Numbered from the stretch's first letter, positions 15,725 to 24,782 are shown. The stretch: DNA of 36,529 nt from Lactococcus garvieae (GCF_016758115.1 NZ_WIVG01000021.1:1-36529); one strand, 5' to 3'. Notes: generated by a model not told the origin, from the sequence alone. Numbers and translations are program-made.

Positions 15725-15778
15725 ATGCGAGTAAATAAGGAAATTGTAAAACATGGGGAGGCACTAGACCTAGTCTGA
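15725..15778 (+). CDS. 17-codon leader peptide upstream of rsgA
   Basis: An ATG 6 nt after AAAGGAG opens a 17-codon frame, MRVNKEIVKHGEALDLV, that stops at TGA 15776-15778. The ribosome binding site is as strong as those of real genes nearby. Its last third covers one arm (15756-15763) of a stem whose partner (15786-15793) could instead pair with the rsgA ribosome binding site, so a regulatory leader is plausible. It could also be the start of a gene truncated during the deletion that destroyed the ABC transporter. Confidence 0.4.
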   Translation: MRVNKEIVKHGEALDLV

Positions 15779-15793
15779 ACCATGTTGCCTCCC
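15756..15793 (+). promoter_or_regulatory. rsgA leader stem-loop with alternative pairings
   Basis: GGGAGGCA (15756-15763) pairs perfectly with TGCCTCCC (15786-15793). A competing pair is ACATGG (15751-15756) with CCATGT (15780-15785). The CCTCC at 15788-15792 can also pair with the rsgA site GGAGG (15815-15819). No T tract follows, so it is not a terminator. Confidence 0.5.
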
Positions 15794-15824
15794 AATAAGT
15801 GATAAAGACTTTTTGGAGGAAAAA

Positions 15825-16910
15825 ATGAATAAAACGTATATCTTAAATCATCTGGGTTTTAAAGAGGGCTTTAAACAACAGGCTAAGGCACACCCTGACT
15901 TATATCCCGGCCGCATCATTGAGCAAGCTAGAGATAAGTACAGAGTGGTGACTCACTCAGGGGAAACAATCGCTGAAGTCTCAGGAAAGTTTCGCTACGA
16001 AGCTTTGGAGGCTGCCGATTTTCCTGCTGTTGGCGACTTTGTGCTGCTTGACAGGGCTACAGAAGATACTGGAACAGCTCAGATTCAGCAATGTTTAACG
16101 CGGCAGTCAGCACTTATCAGAAAGGCATCTGGCACGGCTCATGAGCGACAAATTCTTGCAGCCAATGTCGACAAGGTTTTCATCTGCATGTCGCTCAATG
16201 AGGACTTTAATTTGCGAAGGGCGGAGCGCTATCTTGCTTTAGTGTGGGATTCGGGAGCTGTTCCCACATTTGTCTTGACGAAGACGGATATTGCACAGGA
16301 TTTGGAAAAAAAGCTAGAAGACTTACAGCAAATCAGTTTGGGTGTTGACATCTTAATGACCACGGCGTATGATGATGACGGTTATCTTTCCTTGCGAGAA
16401 TATATCAAACAGGACGAAACCGTTGTTCTGATTGGTTCTTCTGGTGTAGGTAAATCAACGTTAATTAATGGTTTACTTACTGAACAGAACTTAAAAACAG
16501 ATGGTTTACGTAATGACGGAAAAGGCAGACATACCACTACACAGCGTAAATTATTTAAGCTCCCTTCTGGTGGCATGATTATTGATACTCCAGGGCTTAG
16601 GGAAGTTGGTCTTGATCAGGCTAATTTTAGTGAAACTTTTTCTGATATTCTTGAATTATCATCCTGCTGTAAATTTTCAGATTGTTCACATGAAAATGAA
16701 CCAGGCTGTGCTGTTCAGGAAGCAATTGAACAAGGGCAATTTTCACAAGAACGCTTCTCAAATTATCAAAAATTAATAAAAGAAGTAGATTATGATGGTA
16801 TGAACGCCAAGGAGATTGAAAGAAGAAAGCTTAATGCCATGTTTAAAGAAGTGGGTGGTATGAAAAATGCACGCAAGTTCTTGAAAAAGAAGGATAAGCG
16901 CGTGTACTAA
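15825..16910 (+). CDS. rsgA: Ribosome small-subunit biogenesis GTPase RsgA
   Basis: A 361-residue circularly permuted GTPase that helps mature the 30S subunit (YjeQ/YloQ). The order is an OB-fold (about 30-90), then the permuted G domain with G4 TKTD at 152-155 preceding G1 GSSGVGKS at 204-211 and G3 DTPG at 254-257, and a zinc finger C282-x4-C287-x-H289-x5-C295. The start is chosen at 15825, 5 nt after GGAGG; four in-frame codons upstream overlap that site and are unlikely to be translated. The length is some 60 residues longer than B. subtilis RsgA, partly from a hydrophilic N-terminal extension. Upstream is a leader with a short peptide. A terminator follows. Confidence 0.95.
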   Translation: MNKTYILNHLGFKEGFKQQAKAHPDLYPGRIIEQARDKYRVVTHSGETIAEVSGKFRYEALEAADFPAVGDFVLLDRATEDTGTAQIQQCLTRQSALIRKASGTAHERQILAANVDKVFICMSLNEDFNLRRAERYLALVWDSGAVPTFVLTKTDIAQDLEKKLEDLQQISLGVDILMTTAYDDDGYLSLREYIKQDETVVLIGSSGVGKSTLINGLLTEQNLKTDGLRNDGKGRHTTTQRKLFKLPSGGMIIDTPGLREVGLDQANFSETFSDILELSSCCKFSDCSHENEPGCAVQEAIEQGQFSQERFSNYQKLIKEVDYDGMNAKEIERRKLNAMFKEVGGMKNARKFLKKKDKRVY

Positions 16911-16935
16911 ATTTGTCCAAAATAAGTAAGTGCTT

Positions 16936-16967
16936 AAAAAGTCGAGTCTGTATTTTCTCGGCTTTTT
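16936..16967 (+). terminator. rsgA terminator
   Basis: 11-bp arms AAAAAGTCGAG / CTCGGCTTTTT with one G-U pair, a 10-nt loop and a T tract. Confidence 0.8.
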
Positions 16968-17045
16968 ACTATAAAGCAAAATGGAACATCATATAATAAA
17001 AATTAAAAGGCTAAGGCATCTATAAGTGTATTTGTCACTAGATAT

Positions 17046-17054
17046 TGGTATAAT
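17046..17054 (+). promoter_or_regulatory. Extended -10 promoter of proBA, probably leaderless
   Basis: TGGTATAAT ends 8 nt before the ATG of proB. No ribosome binding site lies between, and no convincing -35 is visible. Confidence 0.6.
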
Positions 17055-17062
17055 TAATAATT

Positions 17063-17881
17063 ATGGCAAGAAAAAATATTTTGAAAGCTCAACGAATAGT
17101 AGTTAAGATTGGTACAAGTTCGCTCATGTTGCCTAATGGAAAAATAAATTTATCAAACATCGATGAACTTGCATTTGTACTATCGGATCTTAATAACAAC
17201 GGATACGAAGTGATTTTGGTAACTTCTGGTGCGATTGGTGTGGGATTAAATATACTTGATAGAGAGGAACGTCCAAAAGAAATTGCTCAGCAGCAGGCAC
17301 TTGCAAGTATTGGGCAAGTTGAACTCATGAGCCTTTATACACAAATGTTTCGTCGTTACTCGCAGAAAGTTTCCCAGCTGCTTTTGACACGGGATGTGAC
17401 AGATTTCCCTCTAAGCTCAGATAATGCCAAAAATGCCCTGAATGCGCTACTTTCACTTGGCATTATCCCTATCATCAATGAAAATGATGCAATTGCAGTC
17501 GATGAAATGGATCATCAAACAAAGTTTGGAGATAATGACAAGCTCAGTGCTATCGTTTCTAAGCTTGTGGGGGCTGATTTATTGATTATGCTCTCAGATA
17601 TTGATGGGCTTTTTGATAAAAATCCAAATATTTATGATGATGCAAAAATTTTTAAGGAAGTTCATGAAATTACGGATGAGTTGCAGAGGATAGCTGGAGG
17701 AGCCGGCAGCCGTTTTGGAACCGGTGGAATGGCCTCAAAATTAGCAGCTGCACAGATTTTGTTTGAAAATAATCAAGAAATGGTTTTAACCAACGGTAAG
17801 CGTATTCGAGAAATCCAGAAAATTGTTAATGGGGATGAAATAGGAACTTATTTCCATAAAAATATCGAGAAAGAAGGCTAG
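17063..17881 (+). CDS. proB: Glutamate 5-kinase
   Basis: A 272-residue amino-acid kinase that phosphorylates L-glutamate, the first step of proline synthesis and the usual point of feedback inhibition. The N-terminal VVKIGTSSL loop, the VTSGAIGVG segment, the [10 protein letters not shown] and [12 protein letters not shown] substrate-binding segments and the C-terminal [13 protein letters not shown] lysine loop are present. It lacks the PUA domain found in longer enzymes, as is usual in lactococci and streptococci. There is no ribosome binding site ahead of the ATG. The extended -10 lies 8 nt upstream, so translation is probably from a leaderless message. proA follows after 15 bp. Confidence 0.95.
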   Translation: MARKNILKAQRIVVKIGTSSLMLPNGKINLSNIDELAFVLSDLNNNGYEVILVTSGAIGVGLNILDREERPKEIAQQQALASIGQVELMSLYTQMFRRYSQKVSQLLLTRDVTDFPLSSDNAKNALNALLSLGIIPIINENDAIAVDEMDHQTKFGDNDKLSAIVSKLVGADLLIMLSDIDGLFDKNPNIYDDAKIFKEVHEITDELQRIAGGAGSRFGTGGMASKLAAAQILFENNQEMVLTNGKRIREIQKIVNGDEIGTYFHKNIEKEG

Positions 17882-17896
17882 AGAGGGAGAGAAATT

Positions 17897-19153
17897 ATGA
17901 TTGAAGAGCTTGGAGCAAAAGTTAAGGCTGCGAGCAAAGAAGTGGCCCAGCTCTCTGCTACAGATAAAAATAGCTTTTTATGCCAGTTAGCAGAGAGCCT
18001 GATACAAAACACAGAGCGGATAATCCAGGAAAATGATAGAGATGTTGCCAAAGCTAAGGAACATGGAATTTCTGAAATTATGGTAGACCGCTTACGTTTG
18101 ACAGCGCAACGGATAGCTGATATGGCTGTCGGTTTACGACAAGTCGCTGACTTACCGGATCCTATTGGCCAAGTCTTGCAAGGTTTTACAAATCTTGATG
18201 GTCTTAAAATCCTTCAAAAGAGAGTCCCTCTTGGTACAGTTGGGATGATTTTTGAGAGCCGACCTAATGTGACAATTGATGCTTTTTCCTTGTGTTTCAA
18301 AACGGGGAACAGTGTTTTATTACGAGGCGGTTCTGATGCTCTTTTTTCAAATATAGTTTTAGTAGAAATTATTAAGGAAAACCTACGAGCGCAAGGAATC
18401 ACTGACAGTGCGGTAGAACTTTTATCGGATACGAGCCATGAGGAAGCTGAGAAAATGATGCAAGCCGATCAATTTTTAGATGTACTTATCCCGCGTGGTT
18501 CGGCTCGACTCATTAATAGAGTGAAAGAAAAGTCAAAAGTTCCTGTGATTGAGACTGGTGTGGGAAACTGTACCGTTTTTGTAGACGAATCTGCAGACTT
18601 AGAAATGGCAAGCCAAATCGTGATTAATGCCAAAACACAGCGTCCAAGTGTTTGTAATGCTGCTGAAAGTTTAGTTGTACATGCAAAAGTTGCAGCAGAG
18701 TTTTTACCAAAACTGTGCGAAGACCTAAAAAAGGTACATCCTGTTGAGTTCCGAGCTGATGAAGCTGCTTTAAAAATCTTCCAAGCGCAAGAGAACTGCC
18801 CAGCTATAGCAGCAACTACAGAAGATTTTGGAACAGAATACTTGGATTACATTATGTCTGTCAAAACAGTGAATAGTCTGGACGAAGCCATTGAACATAT
18901 CAATCGTTATTCAAGCCGGCATTCGGAGAGCATCGTAACTCGTGATTATTTTAATGCTCAAAAGTTTCAAGATGAAATTGATGCAGCAGCAGTCTACGTG
19001 AATGCTTCGACACGCTTTACTGATGGTTTTGTATTTGGTTTAGGCGCAGAGATCGGTATCTCCACGCAGAAGCTCCATGCCAGAGGTCCAATGGGATTGG
19101 AAGCTTTAACTTCTACAAAATATTTGATTGAAGGTACTGGACAAACACGTTAA
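17897..19153 (+). CDS. proA: Gamma-glutamyl phosphate reductase
   Basis: A 418-residue aldehyde-dehydrogenase-fold enzyme that reduces gamma-glutamyl phosphate with NADPH to glutamate semialdehyde, the second step of proline synthesis. The catalytic cysteine is C253 in [10 protein letters not shown]. Segments [16 protein letters not shown] and the C-terminal [23 protein letters not shown] are diagnostic of ProA. The ribosome binding site is AGGGAGAG. It forms an operon with proB and ends at a terminator. Proline reductase (proC) is not in the window. Confidence 0.96.
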   Translation: MIEELGAKVKAASKEVAQLSATDKNSFLCQLAESLIQNTERIIQENDRDVAKAKEHGISEIMVDRLRLTAQRIADMAVGLRQVADLPDPIGQVLQGFTNLDGLKILQKRVPLGTVGMIFESRPNVTIDAFSLCFKTGNSVLLRGGSDALFSNIVLVEIIKENLRAQGITDSAVELLSDTSHEEAEKMMQADQFLDVLIPRGSARLINRVKEKSKVPVIETGVGNCTVFVDESADLEMASQIVINAKTQRPSVCNAAESLVVHAKVAAEFLPKLCEDLKKVHPVEFRADEAALKIFQAQENCPAIAATTEDFGTEYLDYIMSVKTVNSLDEAIEHINRYSSRHSESIVTRDYFNAQKFQDEIDAAAVYVNASTRFTDGFVFGLGAEIGISTQKLHARGPMGLEALTSTKYLIEGTGQTR

Positions 19154-19208
19154 TATTGTTAACATAGTAAAAGGAAAAACACAGCTGTGTATTTTCAGAT
19201 AATCATAC

Positions 19209-19250
19209 AAAAAGATACCTATGTTTCTCGAACATGATGTATCTTTTTTT
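19209..19250 (+). terminator. proBA terminator
   Basis: AAAAAGATAC (19209-19218) and GTATCTTTTT (19239-19248) with an inner ATGTT/AACAT stem (19221-19225, 19231-19235), followed by T. Confidence 0.8.
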
Positions 19251-19277
19251 ATAACCTCGTAACATATTTTCACAAAC

Positions 19278-19306
19278 TTGACGTGCTAAAAAATTGATGA
19301 TACAAT
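19278..19306 (+). promoter_or_regulatory. Promoter of the fumarate-reductase-like gene
   Basis: TTGACG at 19278-19283, a 17-bp spacer and TACAAT at 19301-19306; a TATAAT follows at 19309-19314. Confidence 0.6.
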
Positions 19307-19344
19307 TTTATAATGCATGCGAAAAAACAATACAAGGAGGAATT

Positions 19345-20844
19345 ATGAAAATTTGGAAACTAGGTTTAGTCGCTATGCTAGGGTTGTCTTTGGCAGCTTG
19401 TGGGAATACTACTCAAAATAAGAGTACGTCTTCAAGTTCATCAGAAAAGACAGATGCTAAAGCTGGTGCAAGTAAAACCATGACCTATGCTGATCCATCA
19501 AGTTTGGAAAAAAGCTATGATGTCATCATTATCGGTGCTGGAGGTGCTGGGATGACTGCAGCTATTGAGGCTAAAGATGCGGGAATGAAACCTGTTATTC
19601 TTGAAAAGATGCCTGTTGCTGGCGGGAACACATCAAAGGCCTCTGCTGGGTTAAATGCTTCTGAAACATCTGTAGAAAAAGCGCAAGGCATCGAAGACTC
19701 TAATGACAAGTTTTATGAGGAAACCTTAAAAGGTGGCGGAGGAACAAATGATAAAGAGCTTCTACGCTACTTCGTTGATCACTCTGCTGGAGCAGTGGAT
19801 TGGCTCGCGCAAAACGGAATCGTGCTGGATAACCTGACAACGACTGGAGGGATGAGTGTTTCTAGAACACACCGTCCACATGATGGATCAGCTGTTGGGG
19901 CATATCTGGTTAAAGGATTAGAAGAAAATATTTCTAAACGCGATATTCCAGTATTTGTGAACAGTGATGTTACCAAAATAACTGAAAAAGACGGAAAAGT
20001 GTCAGGGGTTGAAGTTAAGATTGACGGAAAAACTCAGAAAGTAGCTTCTAAAGCAGTAGTGGTTACTACAGGAGGATTTGGTGCAAATGAAAAAATGATT
20101 GCTAAATACCGTCCTGACTTAAAAGACTATGTTACAACAAATGCTGCTGGTTCTACAGGTGACGGTATTGAAATGATTACTGCTCTTGGAGGTGCTCTGG
20201 TAGACATGGACAAGATTCAAATCCACCCAACTGTTTTCCAAAAGACAGGCTATCTTGTATCAGAGTCAATTCGTGGAGAAGGAGCCATTCTTGTTAACCA
20301 AGACGGCAAAAGATTCGTTAACGAAATGGATACACGTGATAAAGTATCTGCAGCAGAACTGAAACAGGAAGGCAAGTATGCTTACGCTGTTTTTGGTGAA
20401 GGCACGAAAGATAAAGTAAAAGCTGTAAATCAATATATCTCTAAGAAAATGGTTGTGGAAGCAGATAGCGTTGATGCCCTTGCCAAAAAACTTGATATGG
20501 CTCCAAAGGAGCTGACTGCTACAGTTGATAAATGGAATAAAGCAGTAGCTGAAAAGAAAGATAGCGAGTTTGGACGTACAACGGGTATGACAACAGGTAT
20601 ATCTGGAAAAGTGTATGCTATAAAAGTTGCACCTGGTATTCACCATACAATGGCCGGCGTAAAAATTAATACAAAGGCACAAGTGCTTAAAAAAGATGGT
20701 CAGCCAATTGATGGTTTGTATGCGGCAGGAGAGCTTACAGGAGGCTTACATGGTGGAAACCGTATTGGTGGAAATGCAGTAGCAGATATCATCATTTTTG
20801 GACGCCAAGCAGGTCAACAAGCCGCAAGTTATGCTAAAGGTTAA
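19345..20844 (+). CDS. Lipoprotein flavocytochrome-c-type fumarate reductase (FAD subunit)
   Basis: A 499-residue secreted flavoprotein. A lipoprotein signal peptide ends in LAAC (Cys19), so it should be anchored outside the membrane after a Ser/Thr-rich linker (about 20-50). The FAD_binding_2 domain begins DVIIIGAGGAGMTAA (about 58), with EKMPVAGGNTSKASAG for the FAD. The fumarate-site residues typical of soluble fumarate reductases are visible: His in HRPHDGSA, Arg in TRDKVSAA, His in HHTMAG and Arg in GNRIGGNA. There is no heme-binding CxxCH and no FMN-attachment domain, so its electron donor must be another protein. I moved the start 17 codons downstream of the first possible one because AAGGAGG precedes this ATG and the signal peptide begins here. 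Related acceptors such as urocanate are possible. Confidence 0.85.
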   Translation: MKIWKLGLVAMLGLSLAACGNTTQNKSTSSSSSEKTDAKAGASKTMTYADPSSLEKSYDVIIIGAGGAGMTAAIEAKDAGMKPVILEKMPVAGGNTSKASAGLNASETSVEKAQGIEDSNDKFYEETLKGGGGTNDKELLRYFVDHSAGAVDWLAQNGIVLDNLTTTGGMSVSRTHRPHDGSAVGAYLVKGLEENISKRDIPVFVNSDVTKITEKDGKVSGVEVKIDGKTQKVASKAVVVTTGGFGANEKMIAKYRPDLKDYVTTNAAGSTGDGIEMITALGGALVDMDKIQIHPTVFQKTGYLVSESIRGEGAILVNQDGKRFVNEMDTRDKVSAAELKQEGKYAYAVFGEGTKDKVKAVNQYISKKMVVEADSVDALAKKLDMAPKELTATVDKWNKAVAEKKDSEFGRTTGMTTGISGKVYAIKVAPGIHHTMAGVKINTKAQVLKKDGQPIDGLYAAGELTGGLHGGNRIGGNAVADIIIFGRQAGQQAASYAKG

Positions 20845-20877
20845 TCACAGAAAAAATTAGAAAATTTTTGAGTAAAT

Positions 20878-20919
20878 AAGTCATGTTGTTCGATATTTCA
20901 AGGACAACATGACTTTTAT
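20878..20919 (+). terminator. Terminator of the fumarate-reductase-like gene
   Basis: Perfect 12-bp arms AAGTCATGTTGT / ACAACATGACTT with a 14-nt loop and a T-rich tail. Confidence 0.85.
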
Positions 20920-20986
20920 TTTTGAGCTCTTTTCTTAATTTCAGACTACAAATAGTTTCGGAAAAACAAAAAACTGAGGGTTTGTA

Positions 20987-21036
20987 CTGCACCCCAAAAG
21001 TTAGACAGAGGATGTCGTGCACCCATAAATTTGGAC
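20987..21036. repeat. Two IS-end-like sequences in tandem
   Basis: CTGCACCCCAAAAGTTAGAC (20987-21006) and GTGCACCCATAAATTTGGAC (21017-21036) share 15 of 20 positions and resemble terminal inverted repeats of IS3-family elements. Two ends side by side suggest successive insertions or a deletion between two copies. Confidence 0.5.
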
Positions 21037-21040
21037 CGAT

Positions 21041-21065
21041 GCTCAAGCAAAATTATTGCTTGGGC
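21041..21065 (+). terminator. Hairpin at the end of the IS fragment
   Basis: GCTCAAGCAA / TTGCTTGGGC, 10 bp with one G-U pair and a 5-nt loop, followed on the plus strand by a T run. It overlaps the transposase stop. Confidence 0.5.
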
Positions 21066-21285
21066 TTTTTGTTATTGTATCATTTTTTAAACGGTACTCG
21101 ATTGGAGATAACCATCCTAATTTTTTCTTCACTCTTTTTGTATTGTAATAGTGTATCCATTGTTTGATGGTTTGCTTAAGTTCATCATAAGAATTAAAAG
21201 TGTGTCCATAATAGATTTCTTGTTTAAGAAGCCCAAAGAAATTCTCCATAACTGAATTATCATGACAATTTCCTTCGCAATTTCC
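21043..21285 (-). pseudogene. IS3-family transposase (OrfB) C-terminal fragment
   Basis: The minus strand encodes only the last part of an IS3-family DDE transposase: GNCHDNSVMENFFGLLKQE, containing the conserved Asn-Ser-Met-Glu region with the catalytic Glu, then WIHYYNTKRVKKKLGWLSPIEYR, the standard C-terminus. About 80 residues remain. The first two catalytic aspartates, OrfA and the other IS end are missing. Upstream it runs directly into an unrelated TetR-like fragment. The element cannot transpose. Confidence 0.85.
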
Positions 21286-21424
21286 GGTGGAGCTATTAAC
21301 AATGCTTCAAAAAATACATGGCTGTATTCAGGAAATTCCTTGTAAAAACGGTACCTTTTTTCCATGTAATCTGCTAGACTTGGAACTTCACCCGTTTCTC
21401 CCCCGATTTTAAACAGAGTCTCTT
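21283..21424 (-). pseudogene. TetR-family regulator internal fragment
   Basis: In another minus-strand frame about 47 codons read ETLFKIGGETGEVPSLADYM and continue through KEFPEYSHVFFEALLIAPPEIAKEI. This resembles the ligand-binding domain of a TetR-family regulator. It begins right after a stop codon, has no helix-turn-helix and ends where the IS fragment starts. Original identity and ligand are unknown. Confidence 0.5.
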
Positions 21425-21456
21425 AGGCTCATCTTCATATTATAATTTCATATAAG

Positions 21457-21499
21457 AAAACACCTCATCGCTAGACAAGTGCTAACTTTGAGGTGTTTT
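21457..21499 (-). terminator. iolR terminator
   Basis: Perfect 11-bp arms AAAACACCTCA (21457-21467) / TGAGGTGTTTT (21489-21499). It overlaps the iolR stop codon and gives a T tract on the minus strand. Confidence 0.8.
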
Positions 21500-22268
21500 A
21501 TAGCTCAGGAAAGAGGACTTGAATATCATGCGATTCAAAGAAATCTTGAAATTCTTGAGCTTGAACTTCTAAACGATCAGTGACGATGGTGTTAATTTCC
21601 TTAAGATCAGCATAAGTCATTAAAGCCATATGCCCAAATTTAGTATGATCGGCCAATAAAATAATCTGCTGCGATGCTTTGCAAATATCTGACTTCATAA
21701 TCTGTTCTTGAGCATCAGAATTAGTTAGTCCAGCCGTTAGAGATATCCCAGTGGCTGCCATGAAAGCCTTATTAATATTGATTCTTGGTAAATTTAAACC
21801 TGATGTCGCATCTACAAATGAGCGGGTTGAATGTTTAAACTTAGATCCTACAACTAAGAGCTTGACTTTAGGTCTGTTTGCTGCTGCATTGATAACATCC
21901 AGATTATTCGTCAAGATTGTAACTTCAAGATCTTGCGGTAAATAAGGCAGCATTTGTACTGTTGTAGTCCCTGAATCAATGTAGATGATATCTCCTGGTT
22001 CAACCAAGGCTGCTGCTGTTTTGCCAATTTTAACTTTAGCCAGCTGTTCGGTGAACTCACGTTGTTCAAAATGGACAAGTTCCTGAGTTTTTCTGACTGC
22101 TTTGACACCACCATATACTTTTTCAACCTTGCCGTGTGCGACTAATTCATTAATATCACGCCGCAAAGTATTAAGGGAAACGTTGAAGTGATCTTGCAGC
22201 TGTTTGAAAGAAACATTTCCCTTTTCTAAGACTAATTGTTCAATTTGATTTAACCGTTCTACTTTCAT
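21498..22268 (-). CDS. iolR: DeoR-family repressor of the inositol operon
   Basis: A 256-residue DeoR-family protein. It has an N-terminal helix-turn-helix (about 1-57, with NVSLNTLRRDINELVAHGKVEKVYGG), then a sugar-phosphate-isomerase-like sensor domain with the IDSGTTT and ILTNNLDV loops that bind a phosphorylated ligand. In the family the inducer is 2-deoxy-5-keto-gluconate 6-phosphate, the product of IolC. It is divergent from iolA, which supports the name. The ribosome binding site is weak; the start is chosen because the DeoR N-terminus begins here. If IolC is broken, the normal inducer could not be made and the operon may be locked in the repressed state. Confidence 0.85.
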   Translation of the reverse strand: MKVERLNQIEQLVLEKGNVSFKQLQDHFNVSLNTLRRDINELVAHGKVEKVYGGVKAVRKTQELVHFEQREFTEQLAKVKIGKTAAALVEPGDIIYIDSGTTTVQMLPYLPQDLEVTILTNNLDVINAAANRPKVKLLVVGSKFKHSTRSFVDATSGLNLPRININKAFMAATGISLTAGLTNSDAQEQIMKSDICKASQQIILLADHTKFGHMALMTYADLKEINTIVTDRLEVQAQEFQDFFESHDIQVLFPEL

Positions 22269-22325
22269 ATTTATAACAAGCCTATCTAAGCTCTATACTC
22301 CCCCTATCATCTATCTCTTTTTCTC

Positions 22326-22334
22326 ATTATAACA
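22326..22334 (-). promoter_or_regulatory. iolR promoter
   Basis: Minus-strand extended -10 TGTTATAAT (TATAAT at 22331-22326), about 57 nt before the iolR start. The -35 is weak. Confidence 0.45.
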
Positions 22335-22417
22335 TAAAAAGGTGAAATTAATAAGATATTTTAATAGAAAAACGCCAAAAGTTAATCAAAAAATATTCAA
22401 TATATAACCAAAAAGTC

Positions 22418-22446
22418 TTGACAAAGTATTTTCCATAAGGTAAAAT
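22418..22446 (+). promoter_or_regulatory. Promoter of the iol genes
   Basis: TTGACA at 22418-22423, a 17-bp spacer and TAAAAT at 22441-22446, 61 nt before the iolA ATG. Confidence 0.75.
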
Positions 22447-22459
22447 GATGTCAGAAAAA

Positions 22460-22473
22460 AGAAAGGGTTTACA
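22460..22473. promoter_or_regulatory. Possible catabolite-response element before iolA
   Basis: Read on the minus strand, TGTAAACCCTTTCT matches 12 of 14 positions of the lactococcal cre pattern WGWAARCGYTWWMA, but the central CG is CC. It lies downstream of the promoter, where CcpA would act as a roadblock. Confidence 0.3.
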
Positions 22474-22507
22474 ATTTTAAAATAGTTAAACCATAGTCGG
22501 AGGGAAA

Positions 22508-23968
22508 ATGGCAAGAGTAAAAAATTTTGTTGGTGGGCGATGGTTGGAGTCAACTGCGACGTTCCATGAGCCTGTTTATAACCCAGCTACAGAGGAAATC
22601 TTAGCTGAAGTCCCACATTCAACCCAATCAGAATTAGAGGCAGCGGTAGACATAGCTGAGGAATCTTTTAAATCATGGGCACAAGTAGATGTCTTAAAAA
22701 GGGCAAGAATTATGTTTACATTCCATGAACTGCTTATCCGTGATAAAAAAATCTTAGCTGAACTGATTACCAAGGAAAACGGTAAAGCGCTAGCAGAAGC
22801 TTTAGGTGAGGTTCAGCGTGGAATCGAGAGTGTTGAATTTGCAGCTGCAGCACCATCGCTGATGATGGGAGAGACTTTGAGTGCTGTTGCCACAGACGTT
22901 GAAGCTATTAATTATAAGTATCCGATTGGAGTAGTGGGAGGGATAGCCCCCTTCAACTTTCCCATGATGGTTCCTTGCTGGATGTTTCCACTAGCTATCG
23001 TGCTGGGCAACACCTTTGTTCTCAAACCTTCTGAAAAAACACCCCTTTTGGCTGCACATTTAGCAACTCTTCTCCAAGAAGCAGGATTGCCTGATGGTGT
23101 CTTCAATATCGTGAATGGTGCACACGATGTAGTCAATGGACTCTTGGAGCACAGAGCTGTCAAAGCTATTTCCTTTGTGGGATCGCAAAAGGTTGGTGAA
23201 TATGTCTATAAAACAGGAACAGCGAATCTTAAACGGGTCCAAGCTCTGACAGGAGCAAAAAATCACACCTTGATTTTGAAAGATGCCAATATAGAAAATG
23301 CTATAAAAAATGTGATTACAGCAGCTTTTGGATCAGCAGGCGAGCGCTGTATGGCAGCTGCTGTGATTGGTGTTGAAGAAGAAATTTATGATGAATTTAT
23401 AGACAAGCTAGTCAGAGCTGCACAAAATATTAAAATCGGAAACGGCATGGATAAAGATACTTTCCTCGGTCCACTTATTCGTAAGGAAAGTCGGGCGCGA
23501 ACTGTCAACTACATTAACAAAGGGATAGAAGAAGGAGCAGTACTTAGACTGGATGGCCGTGAACAGCACTTTGATAAAGGGTACTTTATAGCTCCAACCA
23601 TTTTTGAAAATGTGACTCAAGATATGATGATCTGGAAAGATGAAATCTTTGCACCAGTTCTATCTGTAACCAAGATTAAAGGACTCAGAGAGGGGATTGA
23701 ACTGGCCAACTCTCACACTCTGGCTAATGGTGCATGTCTTTATACCAACAACGCAAGTGCTATTCGTTACTTCCGTGAAAATATTGATGCAGGAATGCTT
23801 GGTATTAATCTTGGCGTTCCTGCTCCTGTCTCATTCTTTGCTTTTTCTGGTTGGAAGGACAGTTTTTACGGTGACTTACACGCTAACGGCAAGGATGCGA
23901 TAGAGTTCTATACCCATCGTAAGGTTGTCACCGCTCGTTTCCCAAAAGAGGATATCTCGCATGGTTAA
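22508..23968 (+). CDS. iolA: Methylmalonate-semialdehyde dehydrogenase (acylating)
   Basis: A 486-residue CoA-acylating aldehyde dehydrogenase, the last step of inositol breakdown, converting malonate semialdehyde to acetyl-CoA with NAD and CoA. The catalytic Cys281 lies in [12 protein letters not shown], a signature of this subgroup. [11 protein letters not shown] and the substrate segment near [16 protein letters not shown] also match. Ribosome binding site GGAGGG. It overlaps iolB by 8 nt. In L. casei the transporter iolT stands ahead of iolA in this operon; here iolA is the first gene. Confidence 0.93.
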   Translation: MARVKNFVGGRWLESTATFHEPVYNPATEEILAEVPHSTQSELEAAVDIAEESFKSWAQVDVLKRARIMFTFHELLIRDKKILAELITKENGKALAEALGEVQRGIESVEFAAAAPSLMMGETLSAVATDVEAINYKYPIGVVGGIAPFNFPMMVPCWMFPLAIVLGNTFVLKPSEKTPLLAAHLATLLQEAGLPDGVFNIVNGAHDVVNGLLEHRAVKAISFVGSQKVGEYVYKTGTANLKRVQALTGAKNHTLILKDANIENAIKNVITAAFGSAGERCMAAAVIGVEEEIYDEFIDKLVRAAQNIKIGNGMDKDTFLGPLIRKESRARTVNYINKGIEEGAVLRLDGREQHFDKGYFIAPTIFENVTQDMMIWKDEIFAPVLSVTKIKGLREGIELANSHTLANGACLYTNNASAIRYFRENIDAGMLGINLGVPAPVSFFAFSGWKDSFYGDLHANGKDAIEFYTHRKVVTARFPKEDISHG

Positions 23969-24782
23969 TTTAAAAAACAAAAAAATTGGCTTTCAAATCA
24001 ACGATAAAGTTGAGCTCCTTCATTATATTTCTAGAGAAAATAGTCACTTTGACTATATTGAAGTGCAAGTTTTCCGCATGGCTGTGAGTGGTACTTATAG
24101 CCTTCCTCTCGTAGACAAGGAAGCTGTAGTTATCGCCATAACTGGACAATACACTGTTTCAGATGGAACCGAAAAGTTTGAAAATATGGGGACACGCTGT
24201 TCTGTATTTGAAAAAATTCCTACAGACAGTGTTTATATTCCCAACGGAAAAACAATCAGCATTACAGCAACAAAGCCGGGCAAAGTTATGATTGCTATGT
24301 CACCTACTAAAGATACAAAACGAAAAACTTGTTTTGTGCCCGCAAGAGCAAATTCAGCTGAAGAGCGTGGTAAATACAATAACCAGAGACATGTGCAGAA
24401 TATCCTAGATGATCAGAGTCCTATATCTGAAAAACTGCTCTTGGTTGAAGTCTACACGCCTCAGGCCAATTGGTCTTCCTACCCGCCTCATCGTCACGAT
24501 AGGGAGAACCTGCCACACGAAACGTATCTTGAAGAAGCTTATTATCATGAAGTTAAAGAAGATAAGGGTTTTGTCTTCCAGCGCGTCTATACGGATGACC
24601 ATCTGATTGATGAAACTATGACGGTTTACAACGAGGAGATGGTACAAGTTCCTCGTGGTTATCACCCTGTAGCTGTGCCTGATGGCTATGAGTCCTATTA
24701 CTTGAATGTTATGGCTGGACCTCATAAACTCTGGAAGTTTCACAATGCTCCTGACCATGAGTGGATTGCTAAACGCGACTAA
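23961..24782 (+). CDS. iolB: 5-deoxy-glucuronate isomerase
   Basis: A 273-residue two-lobed cupin isomerase that converts 5-deoxy-D-glucuronate to 5-dehydro-2-deoxy-D-gluconate. The metal-binding segment is [21 protein letters not shown], giving His-x-His and Glu ligands, with a later histidine in [13 protein letters not shown]. Length is normal. The ATG at 23961 overlaps the iolA stop and follows AGAGGA; an in-frame extension of 12 codons upstream has no homologous look. It is tightly coupled to iolA. It appears intact, although its substrate would come from IolD, which is broken here. Confidence 0.93.
   Translation: MVNLKNKKIGFQINDKVELLHYISRENSHFDYIEVQVFRMAVSGTYSLPLVDKEAVVIAITGQYTVSDGTEKFENMGTRCSVFEKIPTDSVYIPNGKTISITATKPGKVMIAMSPTKDTKRKTCFVPARANSAEERGKYNNQRHVQNILDDQSPISEKLLLVEVYTPQANWSSYPPHRHDRENLPHETYLEEAYYHEVKEDKGFVFQRVYTDDHLIDETMTVYNEEMVQVPRGYHPVAVPDGYESYYLNVMAGPHKLWKFHNAPDHEWIAKRD

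Noticed and set aside
15725-15802. Read-through of TGA in the rsgA leader peptide as a selenocysteine or longer peptide
   Set aside because: The frame would continue only eight codons to the next stop, and no selenocysteine machinery or SECIS-like element is evident.
19294-19344. 17-codon upstream extension of the fumarate-reductase-like gene
   Set aside because: It would bury the lipoprotein signal peptide and overlaps the promoter; AAGGAGG precedes the ATG at 19345.
20266-20682. 138-codon antisense frame opposite the fumarate-reductase-like gene
   Set aside because: It is a shadow of a clear gene with composition set by the opposite strand and no start signals.
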